Origin: Synergistaceae bacterium
Lineage (GTDB): Bacteria > Synergistota > Synergistia > Synergistales > Aminobacteriaceae
Reading direction: 5' to 3'
DNA: 7,005 nucleotides
Assembly: GCA_009784305.1 (NCBI GenBank)
Contig: WRBZ01000042.1
Span: 1 to 7,005, forward strand
Below the pieces are notes generated by a model. It had not been told where the DNA came from and made no database searches. It was given only the letters and a program-made list of their open reading frames with translations. The translations under genes were made by a program, and so were the position numbers. Of this stretch, positions 1 through 5,702 are shown piece after piece. Position 1 is the first letter of the stretch. The number at the start of each line of letters is the position of its first letter.

Positions 1-397
1 TCCTTCAGAGCCTGGAACGGATGAGTCTTTCCCCTCCATGTTTCATTATCCGTATAAACGATGAAAGCATCTGCAGGAATTTTCCGTTCGCGGGCATAGA
101 TCATAGGTAACGCGCAGTCGGTAGCTCCGAAATTCATGCCGTTTATCTCGCGCAGCACCTCGTCAAGGGATTTGAACAACAGATAAAACGCGTCCTCCAA
201 AATATACTTGACCCGACTTTTAACGTTCCAGGCAAGCTGCCCTTTCTGCCCGTGGCCACTGGAGTAGGTTTTCCAAGTCATCAGCAGGTTCAGTGGGTGT
301 ATGCGCGCTTTCGCAAGGCTAAAAGGGTCTGTGAGTCTGTTTCGCAGAATGTCAATGTAAACGCTGTCATCGAAAATTTTCATCGAGGACATTCTGC

Positions 398-454
398 CTA
401 ATACAATTCATCACAAAACGGACATTTCACAACTTGTTCACCAAACACAATCAT
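398..454 (-). CDS. 18-codon ORF with a CPFC half-zinc-ribbon, probably a gene remnant
   Basis: ATG at 454 is preceded by an AAGGA-type site about 11 nt upstream. The product, MIVFGEQVVKCPFCDELY, ends at TAG 398-400. A CxxC preceded by VVK is how many zinc-ribbon proteins begin, so this looks like the N-terminus of a zinc-ribbon protein cut off where Ro60 sequence resumes at about 407. It lies 43 nt downstream of the 48-aa ORF on the same strand, so the inserted segment may once have held a small operon. It could also be chance. Confidence 0.25.
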   Translation of the reverse strand: MIVFGEQVVKCPFCDELY

Positions 455-497
455 TCTAATCAGATTCCTTTATTTTCTGTAAATAATTTTTGATCTT

Positions 498-644
498 TTA
501 GTGTTTGGATTTTTTTATCTTATCTTGTCTATTAGCCGCAATACGCATACAATCTCGATTCGCATTCAGCCAAACTTCCTTCGGCAAACCACCGAAAGGC
601 TTATTAAAATCAAATTTATTATTTCCAGCGATTTTTCTACTCAT
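498..644 (-). CDS. 48-aa small basic protein inside the rsr-interrupting segment
   Basis: The ATG at 644 is preceded by a perfect AGGAGG at 653-658 with 8-nt spacing, the best ribosome site in the left part of the window. This selects the start, although the frame is open further upstream into Ro60 remnant sequence. The product starts MSRKIAGNNKFDFNKPFGGL and ends in a lysine-rich tail (DKIKKSKH). It is basic and soluble, with no signal peptide or membrane segment. It is not recognisable as Ro60 and sits where the Ro60 middle should be. Function unknown. It could be a real microprotein gene carried by the inserted DNA, or the head of a truncated gene. The strong translation signal supports expression; no family is recognised. 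Confidence 0.5.
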   Translation of the reverse strand: MSRKIAGNNKFDFNKPFGGLPKEVWLNANRDCMRIAANRQDKIKKSKH

Positions 645-1231
645 AAATCTAACCTCCTCTCTCTCGATTGGAATTTTTCTTGCCGCGAATAAAGTCTGTT
701 TCTCGGAGTCCGATGTTTTACATGAGCCACATTCAGTACGTCGTGATGCTGCCAGCCTTCGCAATTTCTGTATTTCACAAGCTGATAGGCAAGGTCTGAA
801 GAATCTTTTCCCAGATACCAATTGGCAGCAGCCGCTTTTAGCGCCCTACCCCAACCGCGCATAGCGGTCGCGTACTGCAAAAACAAAAAGAAATGCGAGC
901 CGGTTCGTGCAACGGCAGGGAGAGCAGCTTTGGCAGCCTTCTTAGTCTCGGTGTCTCCAACGGCAAAGCAGAGGGCAACGACGAAAAGCGCCGGGTCGTT
1001 TTTAGGCGCCCTGCCTGATTGGGATATCTCGACCGTTCTTAGGAGCCCGACTCTGTACCCAGAATCAGAAAACGATCCAGCCGCGTTTCCGGGGATACCT
1101 GAAATACATAGCCTCCGGCGTTATTCTTTACCATATTTTTCCCAAAAGCAGGTTCCTGCTGGGCTGCCGGCAACATCTGAGCGTAAAAATTATTTGCCAT
1201 TTAATATCCCTCCCCGAACTCTTATTTTTCA

Positions 1232-1318
1232 TGGTGCCCGGAAGAGGGTTTGAACCTCCATAGCCTTGTGGCTACCAGATTCTGAGTCTGGCGCGTCTTC
1301 CAATTCCGCCATCCGGGC
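1232..1318 (-). tRNA. tRNA-Leu(CAG)
   Basis: An 87-nt class II tRNA with encoded CCA. The acceptor stem is GCCCGGA/TCCGGGC with discriminator A. The D-loop GAATTGGAAGA keeps the GG pair. The anticodon stem CCAGA/TCTGG encloses CTCAGAA (anticodon CAG). The long variable arm TAGCC-ACAA-GGCTA is a leucine hallmark, and the T-loop is normal TTCAAAC. It ends 31 nt before the rsr start codon on the same strand, so a shared transcript is possible. Paralogue of the Leu gene at 1428-1514. Confidence 0.95.
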
Positions 1319-1338
1319 ATATTAAGTTTTGAATAAAT

Positions 1339-1406
1339 GACGGCGAACAATATTTGAAAACCGGATGATCTTCTACAGGATACCCGGATTTCATCGGCTC
1401 GCCGCC
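1339..1406 (-). ncRNA. Y RNA-like hairpin 1
   Basis: In the minus-strand RNA a 9-bp lower stem (GGCGGCGAG with TTCGCCGTC) leads to an asymmetric internal loop (CCGAT opposite AAATATTG). An upper stem follows (GAAA-T-CCGG with CCGG-T-TTTC), then a loop of about 20 nt. Ro60-binding Y RNAs have this layout, with, as I recall, CCGAA on the 5' side and a 3' side ending in UUG. The element lies 20 nt upstream of tRNA-Leu(CAG), close upstream of rsr, where Y RNA genes are often found. The hairpin is certain; Y RNA identity is inferred from loop resemblance and position. Alternatively it is a tRNA-leader element. Confidence 0.5.
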
Positions 1407-1427
1407 TTGTTATCAAGTTCATTATTA

Positions 1428-1514
1428 TGGTGCCCGGAAGAGGATTTGAACCTCCATAGCCTTGCGGCCGCCAGATCCTTAGTCTGACACGTCTACCAAT
1501 TCCGCCATCCGGGC
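1428..1514 (-). tRNA. tRNA-Leu(UAA)
   Basis: An 87-nt class II tRNA with encoded CCA. The acceptor stem is identical to that of the downstream Leu gene (GCCCGGA/TCCGGGC). The D-loop is GAATTGGTAGA. The anticodon stem TCAGA/TCTGG encloses CTAAGGA (anticodon TAA). The variable arm is long and the T-loop is TTCAAAT. It shares most of its sequence with tRNA-Leu(CAG), so the pair arose by duplication and anticodon change. All tertiary-contact positions look normal. Confidence 0.95.
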
Positions 1515-1536
1515 ATATTTAGTTTTTAATAAATGG

Positions 1537-1599
1537 CGGCGAACAATGTTTAAAACCTGATGTTCTTCTATATAATAACCGGATTTCATCAGCTCGCCG
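1537..1599 (-). ncRNA. Y RNA-like hairpin 2
   Basis: Second copy of the hairpin, 22 nt upstream of tRNA-Leu(UAA). The lower stem is CGGCGAG/TTCGCCG (7 bp). The internal loop is CTGAT on the 5' side and ends in CATTG on the 3' side. The upper stem (GAAAT-CCGG with CAGG-TTTT) is weaker, with one mismatch. The terminal loop diverges from hairpin 1 while lower stem and internal loop stay conserved, the pattern expected if the loop region is the functional part. Ro60 binding is inferred. Confidence 0.45.
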
Positions 1600-1680
1600 T
1601 TTTTACTATTTTCCGTTCGAAGGTTTGTTTTCGCCTTCGTGCCAATTCGCACCTATCAGCGCGCACCCAGTCCACGATAA
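1600..1680 (-). other. Spacer with two short hairpins between Y-like hairpins 3 and 2
   Basis: No gene is seen. The minus-strand RNA can form GTGC-GAATTG-GCAC and, just after it, CGAAGG-(10 nt)-CCTTCG. Two hairpins in a row next to a Ro60-type stem recall the tRNA-like module of bacterial YrlA RNAs, but I cannot recognise proper D- and T-arms, so this is only a suggestion. The segment begins with TATCGTGGAC (1670-1679), a version of the motif before the other tRNA genes. Confidence 0.3.
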
Positions 1681-1725
1681 CCAGATTTCATCGGCTCGCA
1701 AAGTGCGAACAATGGAGAAACCTGG
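1681..1725 (-). ncRNA. Y RNA-like hairpin 3, circularly permuted
   Basis: The two conserved halves of hairpins 1 and 2 occur here in the opposite order. The minus-strand RNA starts with CCAGGTTTC, runs through TCCATTG and TTCGCA, turns in a 3-nt CTT loop, then reads TGCGAG, CCGAT and GAAATCTGG. The outer stem is 9 bp (one G-U) and the inner stem 6 bp, with the same internal loop (CCGAT opposite a strand ending ATTG) between them. What is the open base in hairpins 1 and 2 is the closed end here, and the reverse. The structure is compact and well paired. A Ro60 ligand role is inferred. Confidence 0.5.
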
Positions 1726-1736
1726 AAGAGGAATTT

Positions 1737-1820
1737 TTACTCTGGTGTTTACTGCCCTCCTCAAAGCAGTGAAAAATTTCTAAGAATAATATTATAATGT
1801 TAACCTTATAACCAGAGTAA
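1737..1820 (-). repeat. 10-bp perfect inverted repeat enclosing an inner hairpin
   Basis: TTACTCTGGT (1737-1746) and ACCAGAGTAA (1811-1820) are perfect inverted repeats 64 bp apart. Inside is a 5-bp hairpin (ACTGC 1751-1755 with GCAGT 1766-1770), plus a TATAAT sequence on either strand at 1791-1798. On the minus strand the structure begins 12 nt after the stop codon of the mini-ORF at 1833-1862. It has no T-run after it, so it is not a classical terminator. It may be a leader structure or a promoter region for the hairpin/tRNA-Leu/rsr array. Confidence 0.4.
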
Positions 1821-1832
1821 TAGGTTCTACGG

Positions 1833-1862
1833 CTATCCAGGGCTCCTGAAAAATTGATCCAT
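1833..1862 (-). CDS. 9-codon mini-ORF with perfect Shine-Dalgarno, possible leader peptide
   Basis: ATG at 1862 follows AGGAGG (1870-1875) at the ideal 7-nt spacing and encodes MDQFFRSPG before TAG at 1833-1835. A nearer ATG, 3 nt from the same site, opens a longer frame, but that spacing is too short for efficient initiation. The mini-ORF lies between tRNA-His and the Y-like/tRNA-Leu array, just before the inverted repeat at 1737-1820. It could be a leader peptide, or the start of a gene whose body is lost. No runs of one codon are present to suggest classical attenuation. Confidence 0.35.
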   Translation of the reverse strand: MDQFFRSPG

Positions 1863-1911
1863 AACATATCCTCCTTCCTTCGCGTCCCGTTTACGGACGT
1901 ATATTTCATTC

Positions 1912-1989
1912 TGGGGTGAGCGAGGGGACTTGAACCCCCAACCACTGAAGTCACAGTCCAGCGCTCTAACCAATTGAGCTACGCTCACC
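1912..1989 (-). tRNA. tRNA-His(GUG)
   Basis: The acceptor GTGAGCG/CGCTCAC is preceded by the extra G(-1) at 1989, opposite discriminator C73, the identity signature of bacterial tRNA-His. Anticodon loop CTGTGAC gives GTG. D-loop (AATTGGTTA) and T-loop (TTCAAGT) are normal and CCA is encoded. It reads left, away from the LRR-WYL operon. Just downstream is a short hairpin (CGTCC with GGACG, about 1888-1904). Confidence 0.96.
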
Positions 1990-2018
1990 AAAAAGTTTTA
2001 ATTATTACTGTGTGACCC

Positions 2019-2028
2019 GTCCACTATA
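2019..2028 (-). promoter_or_regulatory. TATAGTGGAC motif upstream of tRNA-His
   Basis: TATAGTGGAC lies 29 nt before tRNA-His. Related sequences occur at 1670-1679, 5923-5933 and 6477-6489, always on the strand of the nearby RNA genes. The TATA part could be a -10 box with GTGGAC at the transcript start, but no good -35 box is visible, so promoter identity is uncertain. Confidence 0.35.
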
Positions 2029-2070
2029 GTTTGATATCCATCAAATATCGTGCAGAAAAAGTTACGAACT
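2023..2070. repeat. 48-bp inverted repeat, left copy
   Basis: Matches the reverse complement of 5592-5639 at 43 of 48 positions, including a perfect 24-bp run that starts ATCGTGCAG and ends TTACGAACT. The copy lies in the divergent gap between tRNA-His and the LRR gene and contains a small dyad (TTGAT-ATCC-ATCAA). It may be an operator or promoter shared by two loci, or the remains of recombination. Confidence 0.8.
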
Positions 2071-2210
2071 ATATTTCAATTTGCCTCATGCAAAATGATT
2101 ATCTCCCCGGCTGTTCGCAACAAATTTTGCAAGATATTCAAAAGGACTTGTGGTTATTATTCTTTATATGTTATTGCGATGTTTTTAAAAGTCTGGGAGA
2201 GTGATTGTAA

Positions 2211-2900
2211 ATGTCAGAGGGATCATTTGATAGTAGAGGTATAATAAGAATAAGCAAAATTGGAAACCGGTTGATCGATATACCTGCATGTTTCATGAGA
2301 AATGGAGGGAAGGCGGTCATAACAGGGGATGCGCTGGAACCGCAGGACTGGTCCGAATTCGACGGGATAGGCACGGAATATTGCCTCGAATTTCAGAATA
2401 CACAGGATGAGATACCGGCGCACGCATTCGAGGACGATGAAAACCTGAAGGCTATCATAGCGCCGCAAGTTGAAAAAATCGGCAAATTTGCTTTCAAACG
2501 CTGTTTTAACTTAAAATTGACAAGTTTTAGGGGTGCCCGGGCTATAGGCAAAGCTGCGTTTCATAGCTGTAACAAACTGATATACATCATTTTTGATAAT
2601 GCTCTCAGTATATCCAGTCAAGCGTTCATGGGATGCCGGTTAATTGAGCGGGCTTTTTTTCCAAAAACACGTTACATAGGTGTAATGGCTTTCGAATCCT
2701 GCCCAAAGTTAAAGGATATCCATATTCCATGCGTCAAAAGCGAAAGAATGCTTGCATACAGCGGTATTATCAGTAGTGAACAACTCGAATCCATAAGAAT
2801 CGACGATCGTAACCCACGTTTAGCAGACATAAAGACATTTCTTGAAAAGAGGGGACTTGAGCACTTATTACGTTCAGTAAAATGTGAACAGGAGGAGTAA
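2211..2900 (+). CDS. Cytoplasmic BspA-type leucine-rich-repeat protein
   Basis: A 229-residue protein with about five degenerate LRR_5/BspA-type repeats between residues 68 and 173. The pattern is IG..AF..C..L, as in IGKFAFKRCFNL, IGKAAFHSCNKL and IGVMAFESCPKL. Such repeats form a binding surface, usually for protein. Many BspA proteins are secreted, but this one has no signal peptide or membrane anchor, so it should act in the cytoplasm. The start is ATG 2211 with GGGAG about 11 nt upstream. Its stop lies 1 nt before the ATG of the first WYL gene, whose Shine-Dalgarno is inside the LRR coding end, so the genes are translationally linked. Likely a partner or sensor subunit for the WYL proteins; that role is inferred only from the operon. 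Confidence 0.8.
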   Translation: MSEGSFDSRGIIRISKIGNRLIDIPACFMRNGGKAVITGDALEPQDWSEFDGIGTEYCLEFQNTQDEIPAHAFEDDENLKAIIAPQVEKIGKFAFKRCFNLKLTSFRGARAIGKAAFHSCNKLIYIIFDNALSISSQAFMGCRLIERAFFPKTRYIGVMAFESCPKLKDIHIPCVKSERMLAYSGIISSEQLESIRIDDRNPRLADIKTFLEKRGLEHLLRSVKCEQEE

Positions 2901-2901
2901 A

Positions 2902-4185
2902 ATGGGAGAATTCAACGAACTCATAAAAGATATTGATCGTGTTCGAGACTACATAAGGGAGTTTTTTATCTTCGGATGGCGTTCCAGAAGCGAATATAAA
3001 CAATTCATACCTAAAAGCGATAAAACCTATGACAACGAAAAACGCCGCGCTGAATCATGGTTTGGCGGCAAATATGGGCAAAAGAACACGGCTGAGGACG
3101 GACGTGTTATTTTTTCCATATCACTGTCCGGGGATACGCGTTACGACAGAAACCCTCTTTACGAGATATGGAAAACGAAGACCTTCACAAAGAAAGACCT
3201 CTCATTGCATTTCATCATACTGGATCTGCTTTCACGTTATCCGGACGCGGAGGCGACAGCGGAGTGGATAACAGAAAAGATTTCAATGCCTGATAATTAC
3301 GGCTTGTATTTCGACTTGGGCACGGTCAGGAGTAAACTTGATGAATACTGCAAAAATGGAATCCTGGAGAAGCGAAGCGCCGGTAAAAAAAATCTCTATT
3401 CATTGTATGGCACTACATGGAAAAACATAGCCAACGAATCGGAAAACGTCATGGAAGCCATAAGCTTTTTCACGGAGACCGCACATCTTGGGGTAATAGG
3501 AAGTCATATACAGGATGAAGCCTTATACAGGAACGAATCTTTCATATTCAGCGACGACTTCGTAGCGAACACTCTCGACGACGAAGTGATAGGTGACCTG
3601 CTCGACGCGATTCGTGAACGCAGGGAGGTCACTATAAACACTAAACGTAATGATGGTTCTAATTGGACGATCGGCAGCGAATGCGCGACCCCCATCAAAA
3701 TCCTGTCAAGCGTTGAAAACGGTCGCCGTTACGTAGCTATGAAAAAAGGAAGCGAATTGATTTTCAGGGAACTTGAAATAATACACAGCGTGGAACCAGG
3801 AGATATATCGCCGGATTTTTACAAATACCGTGAAGAATTGGATAAATATCTGATGAGATGTTGGGATATAGACTTTAAACACGACGTGGATACTGAAAGT
3901 TTAAAAAGAACGGAACATGTGCAGGTGAAACTTTCAATAGATGCCCAACGTGAAATGAGAGTTCTCAGGCGGCTTATGAACGAAGGCAGGAACGGGAAGG
4001 TCCTTGTCGAAGTTCCCAATATATACGTGTACAAGAACGAACTCTGGAATGCCCTCGAAATATTGCCCTTCGTAATGAGTTTTGCCGGATATATCCTGTC
4101 GTTTAAAAGCGATAACGAAGAGGCCGTGAGAATTTTTAGCGATAATATAGAGAAAATGAGGTTGATGTACGAATGCAGCAACTGA
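2902..4185 (+). CDS. WYL-domain regulator with winged helix and WCX domain (first of a pair)
   Basis: A 427-residue protein. ATG 2902 is chosen because AGGAGG lies at about 2890-2895; an upstream GTG at 2884 would place the ribosome site inside the gene. Domains: a charged N-terminal region (1-95); a winged-helix-like segment (about 100-170, LHFIILDLLSRYPDA then TVRSKLDEYCKNGILEKR); a WYL domain (about 232-300) with core GRRYVAM at 284-290; and a C-terminal WCX-like domain (about 345-420). Characterised WYL proteins of this layout bind DNA and sense nucleic-acid or nucleotide ligands (PafBC, DriD, BrxR/CapW). Ligand and targets here are unknown. Its 3' end overlaps the next gene by 13 nt, which suggests a heteromer like PafB-PafC. 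Confidence 0.85.
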   Translation: MGEFNELIKDIDRVRDYIREFFIFGWRSRSEYKQFIPKSDKTYDNEKRRAESWFGGKYGQKNTAEDGRVIFSISLSGDTRYDRNPLYEIWKTKTFTKKDLSLHFIILDLLSRYPDAEATAEWITEKISMPDNYGLYFDLGTVRSKLDEYCKNGILEKRSAGKKNLYSLYGTTWKNIANESENVMEAISFFTETAHLGVIGSHIQDEALYRNESFIFSDDFVANTLDDEVIGDLLDAIRERREVTINTKRNDGSNWTIGSECATPIKILSSVENGRRYVAMKKGSELIFRELEIIHSVEPGDISPDFYKYREELDKYLMRCWDIDFKHDVDTESLKRTEHVQVKLSIDAQREMRVLRRLMNEGRNGKVLVEVPNIYVYKNELWNALEILPFVMSFAGYILSFKSDNEEAVRIFSDNIEKMRLMYECSN

Positions 4186-5177
4186 AAGAACGTCCGGCGT
4201 TTCACGAAAAACTCCCGATACTTCACGAGATGTATGGCCGCTATTTCCTGATAACAGCAGAATTATTAAAGCAAGCTCAAGAATCCGGCCAATTGACTTT
4301 CGATGATATCTATAAAACCGCTGAGGAGATGGGGTACTCCGAAACAGCGCTAAAGCTGCCGTACATTCTGACACAGGAAGAAGAAGACGGACACGCGCTG
4401 TTCCAAGGAGACGGCGTAGCTTTCAAGGCTATTGTGAAACCTGACACAAGGCCGTTGTCGCTTCTCGAACGGCGCTGGCTCGCCACAATATTGCGGGATC
4501 CCAAGATTGGGCTTTTTATGGATGACGACGAAATAGCGCAAGTTTCCAAACTCATACGCGATTCCAAAGGATCGAACGCGGAGCCTCTGTTCAATGAGGA
4601 GGACTATATCCGCTTTGGTGTAGGGCATGACTCTGATGACTACTACGATGCCGATTTTCGCAAAGTGTTCAGAACGATACTCTCGGCGCTCCGAGGCAAG
4701 AGCGTCATTGGAATCGAATATACAGGATACAGCGGCAAACAAAGGTGCAAACAGGTGATGCCTCTTAAAATAGAGTATTCGATGAAGTACGATCTCTTCA
4801 GATTGATTTACAAAGAATCGAAGAATGGCCGTGATGTGATTCTTCCGATAAGGATCAGGAGGATAGAGCGTGCGTCGGTAAGCTCGTGCGAGGCAATCAA
4901 AGACGAATCTCCCGATATGGAAAAAGTATTCGTATCAGTCAGCAACGAAAACAGCTCGCTGGAACGCGCTCATATCCGGTTCGCCAATTACAAGGTCTCC
5001 GTCAAAAGCGTTGAGCAGGATAAAAGAATTCTTCATATATCATACCCCCACTACGAGGAAGATGAGCTGATAGAAGTTATCCTATCTTTCGGCCCCGCCG
5101 CACAGGTAGTCGACCCTGAACATGTCGTGGATAAAATCCGCGCCAAGCTTTCGCGTCAGGGGGTGATTTTGAGGTGA
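4173..5177 (+). CDS. WYL-domain protein (second of a pair)
   Basis: A 334-residue protein beginning at ATG 4173 inside the end of the preceding gene, with GAGG about 12 nt upstream. Domains: an N-terminal helical segment (about 1-65) without a clear winged helix; an acidic linker (EEEDGH, DDDE, DSDDYYDADF); a WYL domain (about 165-240, FRTILSALRGKSVIGIEY, then PLKIEYSMKYDLFRLIY and a basic PIRIRRIE end); and a WCX-like tail (about 255-330). The family signature is clear though divergent from the first WYL protein. Lacking an obvious DNA-binding head, it may be the sensing partner in a complex with its neighbour. No terminator is obvious after the stop; the next gene converges 39 nt away. Confidence 0.83.
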   Translation: MQQLKERPAFHEKLPILHEMYGRYFLITAELLKQAQESGQLTFDDIYKTAEEMGYSETALKLPYILTQEEEDGHALFQGDGVAFKAIVKPDTRPLSLLERRWLATILRDPKIGLFMDDDEIAQVSKLIRDSKGSNAEPLFNEEDYIRFGVGHDSDDYYDADFRKVFRTILSALRGKSVIGIEYTGYSGKQRCKQVMPLKIEYSMKYDLFRLIYKESKNGRDVILPIRIRRIERASVSSCEAIKDESPDMEKVFVSVSNENSSLERAHIRFANYKVSVKSVEQDKRILHISYPHYEEDELIEVILSFGPAAQVVDPEHVVDKIRAKLSRQGVILR

Positions 5178-5216
5178 TACATATCACTTGCTCAGTCAGC
5201 TAATTTATTTGTGTTA

Positions 5217-5516
5217 TTAACAGTTTTTTATGGAGTTTTTCAGACATTGAAAAACTTCATCATTAAACCACACAGATGGTAAATGTATTTTTTCGCTCCA
5301 TCCATTACTGAAATGCCGCAACCAAGCAATTTTCCTATTTTTGCCGGCAAGTTCAATATCAATAACTCCTTTGTCATCAAGCTTACTCTGCATTACTGTG
5401 TCGTTTATTATTTGGCAAAATAGTCTTTTTGATTTTGTTCCAACTAATAGAATCAATTCAGCTTGGCAGTTTGTTAAAACATGCATAGTATATTTACCCC
5501 AGCAATATTTAAACAT
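5217..5516 (-). CDS. 99-aa protein of unknown function, convergent to the WYL operon
   Basis: ATG 5516 is preferred because GGAGAG lies about 8 nt upstream; a TTG at 5537 in the same frame would precede that site. The product starts MFKYCWGKYTMHVLTNCQAE and has cysteines at residues 5, 18, 34, 91 and 99, a mixed alpha/beta pattern and no signal peptide. It looks like a compact cytoplasmic protein. It reads towards the WYL operon. Its 5' side faces the right copy of the 48-bp inverted repeat, so it lies within the repeat-flanked block. No family recognised. Confidence 0.6.
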   Translation of the reverse strand: MFKYCWGKYTMHVLTNCQAELILLVGTKSKRLFCQIINDTVMQSKLDDKGVIDIELAGKNRKIAWLRHFSNGWSEKIHLPSVWFNDEVFQCLKNSIKNC

Positions 5517-5591
5517 TTTCAGCTCTCTCCATCCCAAGCTTGCACGCAGATTTGTATATCAGCGTCGAAATGAATTCTTCTATATATCGTA

Positions 5592-5639
5592 AGTTCGTAA
5601 CTTTTTCTGCACGATCTTTGATGGTTTTCAATTTATAGT
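5592..5639. repeat. 48-bp inverted repeat, right copy
   Basis: Counterpart of 2023-2070 (43/48 identical in inverted orientation). It sits in the divergent gap between the 99-aa gene and the plus-strand tRNA-like array. Relative to the RNA-bearing flank it has the same orientation as the left copy: AGTTCGTAAC first, then TTTGATGG, then TATAGT. The internal dyad keeps its outer bases (TTGA...TCAA) despite sequence changes. Confidence 0.8.
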
Positions 5640-5702
5640 TATCGCGAACCACCGTTTATACGCATTAGCACATTCTATATAAATGAAGGAGAATATATAA
5701 AT

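Larger units (their letters stand above)
1..1200 (-). pseudogene. rsr: Ro60/Rsr (TROVE-vWA) RNA-binding protein gene, broken and cut by the window edge
   Basis: Intact Ro60 is a ring-shaped protein that binds Y RNAs and misfolded or degrading RNAs. The start is ATG at 1200, with GGAGGG at 1208-1213 (7-nt spacing). The first 53 codons are typical Ro60 (NNAGGYVFQV, LDRFLILGTESGS), then TAA at 1039-1041. The match resumes in another frame (VEISQSGRAPKNDPALF, MRGWGRALKAA, LAYQLVKYRN), so about 35 residues are missing. A second shift lies in the A-run at 716-719: AHVK continues as TSDSEKQTLF one frame over. From about 690 to 408 the Ro60 match is lost. It returns near 407 (LGRMSS) and reads to position 1 through ARIHPLNLLMTWKTYSSGHG, GATDCALPMIYA and VYTDNETWRGKTHP. 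After DAFYLLFKS it jumps in frame to LDEVLREINGM, skipping the vWA strand with the DxSxS MIDAS motif. Family assignment is certain; a working full-length protein is very unlikely. Confidence 0.93.
1232..1610 (-). repeat. Tandem duplication of a hairpin plus tRNA-Leu unit
   Basis: Two units with a period of 196 bp, measured between tRNA 5' ends at 1318 and 1514. Each holds, in transcription order, a Y-like hairpin, an A/T-rich linker (TTATTCAAAACTTAAT and TTATTAAAAACTAAAT) and a tRNA-Leu. The tRNAs differ in anticodon and the hairpins differ mainly in their terminal loops. Confidence 0.8.

Noticed and set aside
498..644. 48-aa ORF as divergent Ro60 (GGLPKEVWLN looks a little like a Ro60 segment)
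   Set aside because: Only a few residues agree and the order of the conserved Ro60 motifs is not kept; the strong internal ribosome site argues for a separate ORF.
822..1253. Open frame of 143 codons on the plus strand
   Set aside because: It is antisense to clear Ro60 coding sequence on the minus strand and crosses into tRNA-Leu. No ribosome site; a shadow.
1688..1954. 88-codon minus-strand frame running through the tRNA-His end, the leader region and hairpin 3
   Set aside because: It starts inside the tRNA and ends inside a structured RNA. Its internal ATG near the AGGAGG is only 3 nt from it, while the 9-codon frame has the right spacing.
2071..2210. Promoter for the LRR-WYL operon
   Set aside because: Several TATA-like stretches occur but none has a fitting -35 box at 16-18 nt; nothing else recognisable in this gap.
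5178..5216. Bidirectional terminator between the WYL operon and the convergent gene
   Set aside because: There are T-runs but no convincing GC-rich stem in the 39-bp gap.
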